The notes: generated from the letters alone by a model not told the origin. Positions 1-6,294 are shown, numbered from the stretch's first letter. The stretch is DNA of 8,099 bases from IDS-8 sp964491485 (GCA_964491485.1 CAZBGV010000148.1:1-8099); one strand, 5' to 3'. Translations and numbers: made by a program.

Positions 1-1817
1 CTAGGTGCGCGCCGCAGCAGGAACACGCCGATGCAGGCCGACAGCACCGACGCGGCGAACACGGCGATCTTCGCCGCCGTGAAATCCGCTTCGACCGGGA
101 ATGCCTGGCCGGCGATGAACAGCGACATGGTGAAGCCGATTCCGCCGAGCGCGCCGGCCCCGGCCAGTTGCCGCCAGGAATACTCGTCGGGCTTGGTTGC
201 GACGCCGGCAGCGACGGCGAGTGCCGCGGCCAGCGTCATGCCGAGCGGTTTGCCGACGACCAGTCCCACGATGATGGCGAGCAGCAGGGAGCCATGGCCG
301 ACGATGATATCGGGAGCCATGGTGACGCCTGCGTTCGCGAGCGCGAAGATCGGCAGCACGATATAGCTCGAACGCGCGCCCGCGTTCCGCAGCAGGCGGT
401 CGGCGGGCGATTCGAGCCGGTCGTGTATCGAGTCCAGCGCCCGCAGGGCGGAAAGCGAAGGCCCGTGCCGCAGCACGCCGCCGCCGTGCGCCGCTTCCGC
501 GGCGATGATGGCGTCGGCCTGGGTGGAAAGCCTGCGCAGGTTGGCCGGCGGGCGCGTCGGAATGAACAGCGCGAGCAGGACGCCGGCGAGGGTCGCGTGC
601 AACCCGCCCTGGTACACACACACCCAGAGCGCCACGCCGAGTAGCGCGTACGGTGTCACGCGATAGATGTGCCAGCGGCTGAACAGCGCCAGCGCGGCGA
701 CGATCGCCGCGGCCATGCCGAGCCACTCAAGGTCCAGGGAGCCGGAATAGGACACGGCGACGACGAGGATGGCGCCGATGTCGTCGACGATCGCGGCCGC
801 CGTCAGGAAGATGCGCAGCTCGACCGGCACGCGCGGACCCAGCAGGGCGATCAGCGCGACGGCGAAGGCCGTATCCGTCGCCATGGGTACGCCCCAGCCG
901 TGTGCCCAGGGTCCGTCCGGAAGAATGAGCATGTAGAGAACGGCCGGCACCGCCATGCCGCCGATGGCGGCGGCGACGGGCAGCGCCGCGGATCGTTTCT
1001 CCGCGAGATGGCCGACGGTGAATTCGCGCTTGACCTCCAGTCCGACGACCAGGAAAAAGATCGTCAGCAGGCCGTCGTCGATCCAGTGCTGCACCGACAT
1101 CCCGAATGCCGCGCTGCCGAGGCGGAATGCAAAATCCTGCTGCCAGAACGACTGGAAGGCGGGACCGAGCGGCGAATTCGCGAGCGCCACGGCGAGCACG
1201 GTCGCCAGCAGGAGCAGGAAACCGGCCGACGGGCCCCAGCTCGCGAAATCGAGAGCCGCCGAGCGGACGCGATGGCCGAGCGTGTTGAGCATCGCGTCGG
1301 AGAGCGACACTTCGTCCCACGGTCCTTCGTAGAGGCGCCCGTTGATGAAGAAGGTCGGGGTGAACTGCACGCCGCTGGCCTGCGCGGTTCGCTGGTCGTC
1401 TTCGACGCGCTCCCGGGCGTACTGTTCCGACGCCGCCGCCTCGGCGGGATCCTCCAGGTCGATCCCGAGCCCGGCGGCCACCGCGGTGAGATCGTCTTCC
1501 GTGAGGGTCTCGGAGCGCGTCATCAGCTCGACGTGCGCACGCCAGAAGTGCTCTTCGTCGCGGGCGCGCTCGACGAGCACGGCGGCGCGGCGGGCGATGT
1601 CGCTGCCGGTCAGCGGCCGGTGCCGGAACACGTAGCACAGCCGCTCGCCGAATCGATCGCGCAGCGCGGCGATCGGCTCGTTGGCCGCGCGGCAGTGCGG
1701 GCAGGCGTAGCTGCCGTATTCCACCAGCGAAATCCGGGCGCCGGCCGGGCCGAGCATGTGGTCGTGTGCCGGGTCGACCGCCCGGGCCAGGCGGCCGCCC
1801 GCCTGCGTGCTCAGCAT
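1..1817 (-). CDS. nhaA: NhaA-type Na+/H+ antiporter with N-terminal DsbA-like thioredoxin domain (C-terminal end cut by window edge)
   Basis: One uninterrupted frame of 605 codons runs off the left edge; the last two bases seen (AG) begin codon 606. Residues ~15-185 form a DsbA-like thioredoxin domain: LVEYGSYACPHC (31-42) carries the CPHC redox motif (C39, C42), and the cis-Pro loop TPTFFING is at 153-160. Residues ~195-605 are NhaA: PMATDTAF (D315, equivalent to E. coli D133), AAIVDDIGAI (D345/D346, equivalent to D163/D164), FALANAG (491-497) and GKPLG (K523, equivalent to K300). All catalytic and cation-binding residues are present. The D315-K523 distance is ~41 residues longer than in E. 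coli, because of a hydrophilic loop at ~421-475. The family exchanges Na+ for H+ across the inner membrane. The role of the redox domain is not established here; with no evident signal peptide before it, it is probably cytoplasmic. Start chosen at ATG 1817-1815, with GAGGG (1828-1824) 6 nt upstream. Thioredoxin-NhaA fusions are a known architecture, so the call is firm. Confidence 0.95.
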   Translation of the reverse strand, partial: MLSTQAGGRLARAVDPAHDHMLGPAGARISLVEYGSYACPHCRAANEPIAALRDRFGERLCYVFRHRPLTGSDIARRAAVLVERARDEEHFWRAHVELMTRSETLTEDDLTAVAAGLGIDLEDPAEAAASEQYARERVEDDQRTAQASGVQFTPTFFINGRLYEGPWDEVSLSDAMLNTLGHRVRSAALDFASWGPSAGFLLLLATVLAVALANSPLGPAFQSFWQQDFAFRLGSAAFGMSVQHWIDDGLLTIFFLVVGLEVKREFTVGHLAEKRSAALPVAAAIGGMAVPAVLYMLILPDGPWAHGWGVPMATDTAFAVALIALLGPRVPVELRIFLTAAAIVDDIGAILVVAVSYSGSLDLEWLGMAAAIVAALALFSRWHIYRVTPYALLGVALWVCVYQGGLHATLAGVLLALFIPTRPPANLRRLSTQADAIIAAEAAHGGGVLRHGPSLSALRALDSIHDRLESPADRLLRNAGARSSYIVLPIFALANAGVTMAPDIIVGHGSLLLAIIVGLVVGKPLGMTLAAALAVAAGVATKPDEYSWRQLAGAGALGGIGFTMSLFIAGQAFPVEADFTAAKIAVFAASVLSACIGVFLLRRAP

Positions 1818-1845
1818 GCGGGTCCCTCGTGCGGGTGAAGCACCA

Positions 1846-1874
1846 ACTATACGGCCGGAAGCCCGCGACGTCGG
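1846..1874 (-). promoter_or_regulatory. Candidate sigma70 promoter for the antiporter fusion
   Basis: On the minus strand a -10 box TATAGT (1851-1846, 5/6 match) lies 17 nt after a weak -35 box CCGACG (1874-1869, 3/6 match). The predicted transcription start near 1839 would leave a ~20 nt leader containing the GAGGG ribosome binding site. It is back-to-back with the plus-strand promoter at 1894. The weak -35 box makes this a moderate guess. Confidence 0.4.
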
Positions 1875-1893
1875 CGCGCTCACGTTCTGCGTG

Positions 1894-1922
1894 TTGACAT
1901 GTCATCAATGTTCGCGGACAAT
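1894..1922 (+). promoter_or_regulatory. Strong sigma70-like promoter predicting a leaderless mRNA
   Basis: A perfect -35 box TTGACA (1894-1899), a 17-nt spacer and GACAAT (1917-1922, 4/6 match to TATAAT) are seen. Transcription normally starts about 7 nt after the -10 box, which falls on the A of the ATG at 1929. No Shine-Dalgarno sequence precedes any ATG in the neighbourhood. Together these imply a leaderless transcript starting at codon 1 of the RHH-like gene. The in-frame ATGs at 1899 and 1908 lie inside the promoter and are unlikely starts. Confidence 0.6.
1895..1904. promoter_or_regulatory. 10-bp perfect palindrome over the -35 box (candidate operator)
   Basis: TGACATGTCA is a perfect palindrome overlapping the TTGACA box at 1894-1899. 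It sits where a repressor would block RNA polymerase. The first gene of the cassette encodes a basic, probably ribbon-helix-helix protein, and such proteins often autorepress from palindromes like this. The autoregulation is inference. Confidence 0.45.
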
Positions 1923-1928
1923 CCTCGC

Positions 1929-2333
1929 ATGGGCAAAGCCGGCCGAACAGAGACAACCAGGACGAAGCGTGCGGAACAACTCCGACGCGCCAAGCGTGCC
2001 CAACGCGAACGGCAACGCCGGTCAGGCCTCGTCAACGTACAGCTCGTCTTGCCCGGAGACACGGCCGCCAAGCTGGCCGTCGCACGTCGTGCGGCCGATT
2101 TTCCGGACCTCCTGGACGATGCCCTCGATGAGCTGGTCGTGCGTATAGCCGATTATCCGGAGCTCCGTGCGCTGGCGTGGAATCGTACCGACGAGTACAT
2201 ACCGGCAAGAGAAGCCTTTCAGCTCTACGAGCGCAACTGGCGATTCGTCGAGCCTGGGCGCCTCGAACCGGAGGAACGGGCGTTGATCGATCGTCTGAAG
2301 GCGAGATTCGGGGGCGGCGTGATCAATGCGTAA
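1929..2333 (+). CDS. Small basic protein, probable ribbon-helix-helix partner of the downstream nucleotidyltransferase
   Basis: This 134-residue protein is not recognised as a named family. Residues 1-32 are very basic (13 Arg/Lys). GLVNVQLVLP (33-42) looks like the beta-strand of a ribbon-helix-helix DNA-binding fold, followed by two predicted helices (~44-56 and ~59-73); GLxxVxxxVP is also typical of MazE-like RHH antitoxins. The C-terminal half (~78-134) has a Trp/Tyr-rich stretch (WNRTDEYIPAREAFQLYERN, 84-103) and a helical tail ending RFGGGVINA, and may contact a partner protein. The start at 1929 is preferred to ATG 1899 because the latter lies inside the promoter. The stop overlaps the next start by 8 bp (ATGCGTAA), so the two genes are translationally coupled. 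Inferred role: autoregulatory DNA-binding protein and possibly the antitoxin. It lacks the size and evident winged-helix domain of AbiEi. Confidence 0.75.
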   Translation: MGKAGRTETTRTKRAEQLRRAKRAQRERQRRSGLVNVQLVLPGDTAAKLAVARRAADFPDLLDDALDELVVRIADYPELRALAWNRTDEYIPAREAFQLYERNWRFVEPGRLEPEERALIDRLKARFGGGVINA

Positions 2334-3042
2334 GTATCGCAGGCCGCACCATCGGCTCGTGGAGGGCGCACTGCAAAGGATGGATGCCGGTTTTCTTGCC
2401 AGAGCCGAGTGCTATTTCGGAGGCGGCACCTTGCTCGCGATGACGCTCGGGGAATATCGGGAATCCCGCGATATCGACTTTCTGTGCTCGAGCAGGGAAG
2501 GATTCAAGTTGCTCCGCGAGACGATCACGAACCGGTCACTGGGCGCAATTTTTCGCGAATCCGTCGAGCTTGCGCGAGAGGTTCGGGCCGACCGTGACGG
2601 CATACGTACATTCCTCAAGGTCGGCGACGTGCTCATTAAATTCGAGATCATTCTCGAGGCTCGCATCGATCTTGCAGGGGCAATCGACGAAACCCTGGGT
2701 GTCCCGACCCTGGCCAGGGAATGCGCGATTGCGGAAAAGTTTCTCGCCAATGCCGACCGCGGTCTGGACGAATCCACCTTGTCGAGAGACCTGGTGGACC
2801 TCTCGTTCGTGGCGGTCCATGCAAGCCCGCCGCAGCTTGAAAAGGGGATGGAAATGGCCGAACAGGCTTACGGAGCGGCCATCCGGAGAAGCCTTCGATT
2901 GTCTCTCGACAGCTTCAAGGGCAACCGGAGCCGTGCGGCTGCACACATCCGATCGCTCGGAGTAGAGGATACTCAAACATTGCGAAAAGGGCTCAAGTTG
3001 CTGGGCAAACTCGTCGAGCGCGGGCCGTTCAGTCCAGCGTGA
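2326..3042 (+). CDS. AbiEii/AbiGii-type (DUF1814-like) nucleotidyltransferase, putative toxin
   Basis: This 238-residue protein carries the minimal nucleotidyltransferase signature: YFGGGTLLAM (30-39), then RESRDIDF (45-52) with the metal-binding pair D49/D51. KFEIILEAR (105-113) is the expected site of a third acidic residue (E108). The C-terminal part has the family hallmarks K138 (AIAEKFLANADR) and RDLVDL (154-159, like the RDLYDL motif of AbiEii proteins). Relatives include AbiEii, the toxin of type IV-like abortive-infection systems, and mycobacterial MenT enzymes, which add nucleotides to tRNA 3' ends; substrate and toxicity here are unknown. It is shorter than typical ~300-residue AbiEii. 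It starts inside the upstream gene, with a G-rich stretch (2310-2317) as a poor ribosome binding site, so translation probably depends on coupling. Its 3' end overlaps the convergent reductase gene by 14 bp. All core catalytic residues appear intact. Confidence 0.85.
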   Translation: MRKYRRPHHRLVEGALQRMDAGFLARAECYFGGGTLLAMTLGEYRESRDIDFLCSSREGFKLLRETITNRSLGAIFRESVELAREVRADRDGIRTFLKVGDVLIKFEIILEARIDLAGAIDETLGVPTLARECAIAEKFLANADRGLDESTLSRDLVDLSFVAVHASPPQLEKGMEMAEQAYGAAIRRSLRLSLDSFKGNRSRAAAHIRSLGVEDTQTLRKGLKLLGKLVERGPFSPA

Positions 3043-4138
3043 CGACGATCTTGGCGCGGGCGTGTCCGGTTGCGAGATAGTCGACCGCCTTGGCGGTCTC
3101 CGGTAACGGATACACGCGATCGATCACCGGGGTCACCTTGCCGGTGCGCACCAGCTCGCCGAGGGTCTCGATGTCTGCGCGGTTCAGTTCCGAGATGAAG
3201 AAGACGAGCTCCTGATGCACGAACGGCCGCAGGAGCATGGCCTGGATCGGGCGCGATAGCGGGCCGATCCACGGGTTGTCTTTCGGTCCGCCGACGATGA
3301 CGAGGGTTCCATCCTCCTCGAGCAGCCGTCGCGTCGCGAACGGCGAATGATTCCCGGCGTTGTCCAGGATCAGGTCGTATCGCTCCGGGAGATCGATGAT
3401 GCTTTGCTGCGTGTAATCGATGACACGGTCGGCGCCGAGCGAGCGGACCAGCTCGACGTTCCTGGTGCTGCACACGCCGGTCACTTCCGCGCCGAAGGCT
3501 TTGGCGATCTGTACCGCGAACGTGCCGACGCCGCCCGACGCCCCGTTGATCAGTACCTTGTCGCCGGGGCGGATGCCGCCCTGGTCCCGCAGCCCCTGCA
3601 ATGCGGTGATGGCGGCAACCGGTATGGCTGCGGCCTGCTCGAAGCTGACGTTCGGCGGTTTGAGAGCGAGCGTACGATCCGCGTCGGCCGTGACATATTC
3701 CGCCATTGCACCCGACCTGGCGCCGAAGACTTCGTCGCCGGGCTCGAAGCGCGTGACCTTCTCGCCGACGGCAACCACCACGCCGGCATAGTCCACGCCG
3801 AAGCGCATGAAGCCCGGCGTGCCGAGCCCCTCCGACAGGCGGATGATGTATGGCCTGCCGGTCATCAGGTGCCAGTCGACCGGGTTGATCGCGGCGGCAC
3901 GAACCTTCACGAGAACCTCGTTGTCAGCCGGCGCAGGTTTTGCGATCCGGGCGACTTCGAGGACGGATGCAGGGCCGTAACAGCGATAGACGACGGCCTG
4001 CATCCGCTCCCCGGCGCCGGTCGGGGATTCCGTGGCGCCGCACGGCGAGTTGTGGCTCAGGGTCAACGCGCCGGCGGCCACCGAGACGGCCACCAGTGCG
4101 CCGGCGACGCCAAGGATGCGATAACGCAGGGCGATCAT
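3029..4138 (-). CDS. Quinone oxidoreductase/zeta-crystallin-type MDR enzyme with N-terminal membrane or export segment
   Basis: This 369-residue NAD(P)H-dependent oxidoreductase belongs to the zinc-free MDR group. The GroES-like domain spans ~46-165 (MQAVVYRCYG at 46-55, AAAINPVDWH at 81-90, GVDYAGVV at 114-121, FEPGDEVFGA at 131-140). The Rossmann domain has the nucleotide-binding motif INGASGGVGTFAVQIAK (197-213) and VIDYT (239-243). No cysteine/histidine zinc-site pattern is visible. Such enzymes reduce quinones or activated double bonds, or act as alcohol dehydrogenase-like proteins; the substrate cannot be read from sequence. Unusually, residues 1-45 form an extra N-terminus: MIALRYR, a hydrophobic stretch (~8-27), then SHNSPC and a short linker. 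C33 is not in a proper lipobox. The start at 4138 is set by GAGGAG 6 nt upstream. The frame stays open beyond 4138, but that extension is antisense to the kinase gene. The stop lies inside the 3' end of the nucleotidyltransferase gene. Confidence 0.92.
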   Translation of the reverse strand: MIALRYRILGVAGALVAVSVAAGALTLSHNSPCGATESPTGAGERMQAVVYRCYGPASVLEVARIAKPAPADNEVLVKVRAAAINPVDWHLMTGRPYIIRLSEGLGTPGFMRFGVDYAGVVVAVGEKVTRFEPGDEVFGARSGAMAEYVTADADRTLALKPPNVSFEQAAAIPVAAITALQGLRDQGGIRPGDKVLINGASGGVGTFAVQIAKAFGAEVTGVCSTRNVELVRSLGADRVIDYTQQSIIDLPERYDLILDNAGNHSPFATRRLLEEDGTLVIVGGPKDNPWIGPLSRPIQAMLLRPFVHQELVFFISELNRADIETLGELVRTGKVTPVIDRVYPLPETAKAVDYLATGHARAKIVVTLD

Positions 4139-4160
4139 CGGGATCTCCTCTCGAGGTACG

Positions 4161-4182
4161 GCTGCGACTATTCGGTTGCAGC
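4161..4182. promoter_or_regulatory. Imperfect inverted repeat upstream of the reductase gene (candidate operator)
   Basis: GCTGCGAC (4161-4168) and GTTGCAGC (4175-4182) pair at 7 of 8 positions around the 6-bp centre TATTCG. The element begins 23 bp upstream of the reductase start and covers its candidate -10 box, a typical repressor position. No regulator for it can be named from this window. Confidence 0.4.
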
Positions 4183-4196
4183 GGCCTGCGTGCCAG
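4167..4196 (-). promoter_or_regulatory. Candidate promoter of the membrane-anchored reductase
   Basis: On the minus strand a CTGGCA -35 box (4196-4191, 4/6) is separated by 18 nt from an AATAGT -10 box (4172-4167, 4/6). The predicted start near 4160 would give a ~22 nt leader holding the GAGGAG ribosome binding site. Both boxes are imperfect, so this is a moderate guess supported mainly by position. Confidence 0.35.
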
Positions 4197-4309
4197 CCCT
4201 TTGCGACCAATCGGGGATTTCGCCGACCGAATGACGATGGCGGCGGACGGGCGGCTTTCCGTTGTGCTCCGAGCCCGGCGGATCGCGCACCGGGGCAGCG
4301 TCGTTCGTC

Positions 4310-4315
4310 TATATT
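4310..4315 (+). promoter_or_regulatory. Candidate -10 box immediately upstream of the sensor kinase start
   Basis: TATATT matches TATAAT at 5 of 6 positions and ends 6 nt before the ATG at 4322, so transcription would start at or next to the start codon. No -35 match and no Shine-Dalgarno sequence are visible. The spacing is the same as at the RHH-like gene. It may be coincidental. Confidence 0.35.
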
Positions 4316-4321
4316 GGCGTG

Positions 4322-5395
4322 ATGGCGGTGACGGCTGTATCGGTCGAACCACGCCGGGCCGCGCTGCTCGGGCCGCGGCGCTTGCTGCTCATGCTCGGCG
4401 TGTCCGTCCTGCTCGGCGTGCTCAACAGCCTTCCCGGCACGGCGCCTCCGGCGTACGTGACGATGGGTCACGCCGTCGTTGCAGGCCTGGTTGCGCTGCT
4501 CGGCTTCGGGGTCTTCGAGCGTTACCCGCCCCGGCTGCCGGGCTGGCTCCCGCGCTGGATCCTGCAGCTCGTCGGCGTCGTCGTCGCCGTGCCTGCGGGG
4601 GTGCTGCTTGCGCACCTGGTCTCGATGGCCGTCGACGTGGAGCTCGCCCACGAGCGACCGCAGGTGACGGCCCTCATCGCCCTGCTCGTCGAAGGCCTGC
4701 TGTTCGGCCCCTGGATCGCGCTCGGCGCGATGCTTCGCCAACGGGACCTTTTCGCTCGCGACCAGGCGCTCGGGTTCGAGCTCGAGAGAAGCCGGCTCGA
4801 GCGCGACGCGCTCGACGCGAGGTTGCGGCTGCTGCAGGCGCAGGTCGAGCCGCATTTCCTCTTCAATACGCTCGCGAACGTGCAAGCGCTGGTCGACGCG
4901 GGCTCGCCGCAGGCTTCGCAAGTGCTCGCGAGCCTCGTGGCCTACCTGCGCGCCGCGGTGCCGCGCATGCACGAGCCGGCCACGACGCTCGGCCAGGAGC
5001 TCGAGCTGGTGCGCGCGTACCTGGAGCTGATGCGGATGCGGATGCCGGATCGGCTGGATTTCGAGCTGCACGTCGATCCGGCGGTGAACGGGCTGCACTG
5101 CCCGCCGATGACGCTGCTGACGCTGGTCGAGAACGCCGTCCGCCACGGCATCGATCCGAGCGAAGAAGGCGGGCGCATCGAGATCGATGTCCGCCTGGAC
5201 GGCGATCGCTGCCTGCTGCGCGTGACCGACACCGGCCTCGGGCTCGCGGAATCCGGCCACGGGCCAGGCACGGGGCTCAACAACCTGCGCGAGCGGCTGC
5301 AACTGGCCTTCGGCGGCGACGCGCAACTGCGCCTCACGGAGATCGAGCCGCACGGCGTACGTGCCGAGCTCGACTTGCCGGCGCGGCGGCAATGA
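4322..5395 (+). CDS. LytS/YehU-type membrane sensor histidine kinase
   Basis: This is a 357-residue kinase of the His_kinase (LytS/YehU/AlgZ) group. Four hydrophobic segments (~20-38, 50-66, 79-103, 117-138) form a membrane sensor without a large periplasmic domain. A charged, probably coiled-coil linker (~140-172) leads to the phosphoacceptor motif AQVEPHFLFNTL (173-184, H178). The ATPase has the N-box LVENAVRHG (268-276, N271), the G-box DTGLGL (303-308) and GTGLNNLRERL (316-326). The kinase autophosphorylates at the inner membrane and passes phosphate to its partner. The downstream LytTR regulator overlaps by 4 bp (ATGA), fixing the pair as an operon. The start at ATG 4322 is preferred; a TTG at 4262 is in frame but lies upstream of the candidate -10 box, and neither has a clear ribosome binding site. 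The stimulus cannot be deduced. Confidence 0.9.
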   Translation: MAVTAVSVEPRRAALLGPRRLLLMLGVSVLLGVLNSLPGTAPPAYVTMGHAVVAGLVALLGFGVFERYPPRLPGWLPRWILQLVGVVVAVPAGVLLAHLVSMAVDVELAHERPQVTALIALLVEGLLFGPWIALGAMLRQRDLFARDQALGFELERSRLERDALDARLRLLQAQVEPHFLFNTLANVQALVDAGSPQASQVLASLVAYLRAAVPRMHEPATTLGQELELVRAYLELMRMRMPDRLDFELHVDPAVNGLHCPPMTLLTLVENAVRHGIDPSEEGGRIEIDVRLDGDRCLLRVTDTGLGLAESGHGPGTGLNNLRERLQLAFGGDAQLRLTEIEPHGVRAELDLPARRQ

Positions 5396-6177
5396 CGGCG
5401 ACGCGGCCCACGGCGCTGATCGCGGATGACGAACCGTTGCTGCGCGATGCGCTCGAGCGCATGCTCGCGAGGGAATGGCCGGAGCTCGAAATAGTCGCCA
5501 GGGCACGTAACGGGCGTGAGGCGATCGAGCTGTTCGAGTCCCGCGCGCCGGACATCTGCTTCCTGGATGTGCAGATGCCGGGGAAAACCGGCGTCGAGGC
5601 CGCGAGTCACATCGGCGGACGCGCGCACATCGTGTTCGTCACCGCTTACGACCAGTACGCCGTGCAGGCGTTTGCGCAGGGCGTTCTCGATTACCTGGTG
5701 AAGCCCGTCGAGGCGACCCGGCTGGCCGCGACAGTGGCGCGCTTGCAGGAACGGCTGCGCGCGTCGCGGCCGGCCCTGAACACGGAGGCGCTGCTGGAAC
5801 AACTCGCGGCGAGCCTGCAGCAGCGGACCGCCGAGGGCCCGCTGCGCTGGCTGCGCGCGTCGCTCGGCAAGACGGTGCACCTCATCCCGGTCGACAGCAT
5901 CGATTTCCTGCGCTCCGACCGGAAGTACACGCTGGTCGCGTGGCGGGACGACGACGGGCGGCCGCGCGAAGCGCTGATCCGGATGCCGCTGAAGGAGATC
6001 AGCTCACGCCTGGACCCGGCGCAGTTCGCGCAGGTGCATCGCTCGATCGTCGTCAACCTGAGCCGCGTCGACCACGTCACCCGAGGCGGCAACGAGACGG
6101 GAGAAATCCACCTGAAGAACCGGGATGACGTGCTGCCCGTAAGCCGGAATTACCTGCACCTGTTCCGGCAGATGTGA
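5392..6177 (+). CDS. LytTR-family response regulator
   Basis: This is a 261-residue two-domain regulator. The receiver domain (~6-122) has the acidic pocket D12/D13, the phosphoacceptor D59 (ICFLDVQMPG), T84 (VFVTAYDQYA) and K104 (DYLVKPVE), so it is complete. The C-terminal LytTR DNA-binding domain (~150-261) shows IDFLRSDRKYT (170-180), the RMPLKEISSRLDP stretch (197-209) and FAQVHRSIVVNLSRV (212-226). The linker (~123-148) is predicted helical. LytTR regulators bind direct repeats, usually two sites about two helical turns apart, and often control envelope, exopolysaccharide or transporter genes. The partner is clearly the kinase immediately upstream, whose stop codon overlaps this start (ATGA). 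The target genes are unknown; the adjacent barrel-like genes are candidates by position only. Confidence 0.93.
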   Translation: MTATRPTALIADDEPLLRDALERMLAREWPELEIVARARNGREAIELFESRAPDICFLDVQMPGKTGVEAASHIGGRAHIVFVTAYDQYAVQAFAQGVLDYLVKPVEATRLAATVARLQERLRASRPALNTEALLEQLAASLQQRTAEGPLRWLRASLGKTVHLIPVDSIDFLRSDRKYTLVAWRDDDGRPREALIRMPLKEISSRLDPAQFAQVHRSIVVNLSRVDHVTRGGNETGEIHLKNRDDVLPVSRNYLHLFRQM

Positions 6178-6219
6178 GGCGACGGTCGTTGCCGTATCCA
6201 GTGCGTAGCCGTTGACCGA

Positions 6220-6294
6220 TCAGGTCCGGGCAGGACCGTAGCGCAGCCCGTCCACGAGCAGGGCAACCATGCGCCGTGCCTGGCTTCGGGACTC
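6220..6294 (-). pseudogene. Possible remnant of a TetR-type regulator C-terminus
   Basis: On the minus strand, codons between ~6294 and the stop at 6222-6220 read ARRMVALLVDGLRYGPAR, which resembles the last helix and tail of many TetR/AcrR-family regulators. Upstream in the same frame nothing resembles the rest of a TetR protein; that part is antisense to the shortened barrel gene. If real, this is the tail of a regulator gene cut off by a deletion or insertion whose junction lies near 6295. The match is short and made by eye, and it overlaps the signal-peptide reading of the plus strand, so it may be chance. Confidence 0.25.

Noticed and set aside
669..1838. Plus-strand open frame of 389 codons.
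   Set aside because: It is antisense to the antiporter fusion, is rich in Arg, Gly, Asp and His, and shows no recognisable motif.
1899..1928. ATG at 1899 (and 1908) as the start of the RHH-like gene.
   Set aside because: These codons lie within the -35 box and spacer of the best promoter in the window and have no ribosome binding site. ATG 1929 fits the predicted transcription start.
1..1956. Long open frames on the minus strand at 1-726 and 727-1956, in a different phase from the antiporter.
   Set aside because: They are Arg/Pro-rich shadow translations typical of GC-rich DNA. The other minus-strand frame gives an uninterrupted thioredoxin-NhaA protein with all motifs in order.
3940..5391. 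Plus-strand open frame extending upstream of the LytTR regulator.
   Set aside because: It overlaps the reductase, intergenic and kinase sequences in another frame with Arg/Ala-rich composition. The regulator's real start is the ATG in the ATGA overlap at 5392.
4139..5506. The reductase frame stays open for about 456 codons upstream of 4138 on the minus strand.
   Set aside because: This stretch is antisense to the motif-complete kinase gene and has low-complexity composition. A strong ribosome binding site and a plausible N-terminus fix the true start at 4138.
4942..5880. Minus-strand open frame of 312 codons.
   Set aside because: It is antisense to the kinase-regulator junction, with no domain or ribosome binding site support.
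6223..6237. Hairpin GGTCC-5-GGACC about 45 nt after the regulator's stop, considered as a terminator.
   Set aside because: The stem is only 5 bp and no T-run follows, so it is within chance expectation for GC-rich DNA.
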